Below are positions 63,424-64,000 of a stretch of 64,000 bases of DNA, piece by piece. The number at the start of each line of letters is the position of its first letter. The first letter of the stretch is position 1. The DNA comes from Corticium candelabrum (Eukaryota; Porifera; Homoscleromorpha; Homosclerophorida; Plakinidae): assembly GCF_963422355.1 (NCBI RefSeq), contig NC_085099.1:6893125-6957124 (forward strand), read 5' to 3'. Both the position numbers and the translations under genes were made by a program. The notes beneath the pieces were generated by a model. That model did no database searches, was not told where the DNA came from, and saw only the letters and a program-made list of their open reading frames with translations.

Positions 63424-64000
63424 TGTTTGAGATACCATATGGTATGCATATATGCAGTGCTTTCTGTAGTCTGCTGACCAGGATGTTGTCACCCGCTTCA
63501 AGTTTGCAGCTGTTCCATCGGTACTAACTGTTCTTTGACGTTCATCAGATCATGGCACTTTGTTTTTGCTTTTTCTTGTCCTCAGCTTCCACAAACTTGT
63601 ACATGTTAGCACTTTCACATTTTAGATGATTTCTTAACTTGAATTCAATGGGAATTTTTTGCTATCCTCTTTCCGCATCTCACCTTCCCTTCTTCACCCT
63701 TCATTGTCACATTACACCGACCAACATCTTTTATGGCGTGGTACCTGACATATTTCCATAGCCTCTAGGCACACCAACCAAAACTACGGAAATAGCCACT
63801 ACTCCCCTGCAGTAAGAGTCACTTGATGTCATGTTTGAACACTCTGGAAGAGCGGCGGTACGTACTGAAGGTCTGGAGCAGCTTTTTGGATGTGACATAA
63901 CCTTGCACATCCATGTCTGTAGTAAAATGATTCAGTAGTGCCAAAACTAAATGACACTGCTTTACTTCAGTTTTAGCAAAACGTTGTGAGTTATACTCTT
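63424..64000. other. No recognisable gene at the window end
   Basis: Short ORFs only. Confidence 0.4.

Overview
The window is nuclear DNA of an animal. Three host genes can be read directly: an isoprenylcysteine carboxyl methyltransferase (ICMT, + strand, 22.8-23.6 kb), an ATF6-like membrane-bound bZIP factor (- strand, about 48.9 down to 28.6 kb) and a complete leukotriene A4 hydrolase/aminopeptidase (LTA4H, + strand, 48.9-62.6 kb, 18 exons, 614 residues). Spliced genes with GT-AG introns, many of 48-70 bp, a single-exon ICMT, and the mix of transposons (DIRS, Ty3/gypsy, pogo/Tigger, Tc1, restriction-like-endonuclease LINEs) together suggest an early-branching animal such as a sponge or cnidarian. 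This is inference; no marker in the window fixes the species.

Layout. 0-8.6 kb: a string of related non-LTR retrotransposon copies with a restriction-like endonuclease (RLE), separated by (GTA)n arrays; one copy is full length and intact. 8.8-14.4 kb: a CR1/L2-like LINE whose (CTAT)n tail has been entered by a second full-length RLE element, followed by a fragment of a third. 15-21.6 kb: decayed DIRS (tyrosine recombinase) and Ty3/gypsy pieces. 21.7-22.3 kb: a CpG-rich inverted-repeat element. 22.8-23.6 kb: ICMT. 24-28.3 kb: (CA)n/(TG)n arrays and two copies of a tRNA-derived SINE. 28.6-48.9 kb: the ATF6-like gene. One intron of about 17.8 kb, between its leucine zipper and its transmembrane exon, holds foldback elements, pogo-type MITEs, a gypsy element with 97-bp LTRs, an RLE fragment inside (CAGA)n and an apparently intact Tigger transposon. 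48.9-62.6 kb: LTA4H, divergent from the ATF6-like gene with start codons about 60 bp apart. LTA4H introns 2 and 3 also hold transposons, (TA)n arrays, an interstitial telomere-repeat block and a long C/T-rich tract.

The main pattern is repeated association between RLE retrotransposons and microsatellites. Different families are bounded on both sides by a different simple repeat, (GTA)n, (CTAT)n or (CAGA)n, as expected if each uses that repeat as its insertion target and leaves it as its 3' tail. The two full-length elements also share a 13-base 5'-end motif. The host genes serve separate jobs (CAAX-protein methylation, ER-stress signalling, peptide/lipid-epoxide hydrolysis) and are not an operon-like set; the only close regulatory link visible is the ATF6/LTA4H head-to-head promoter.
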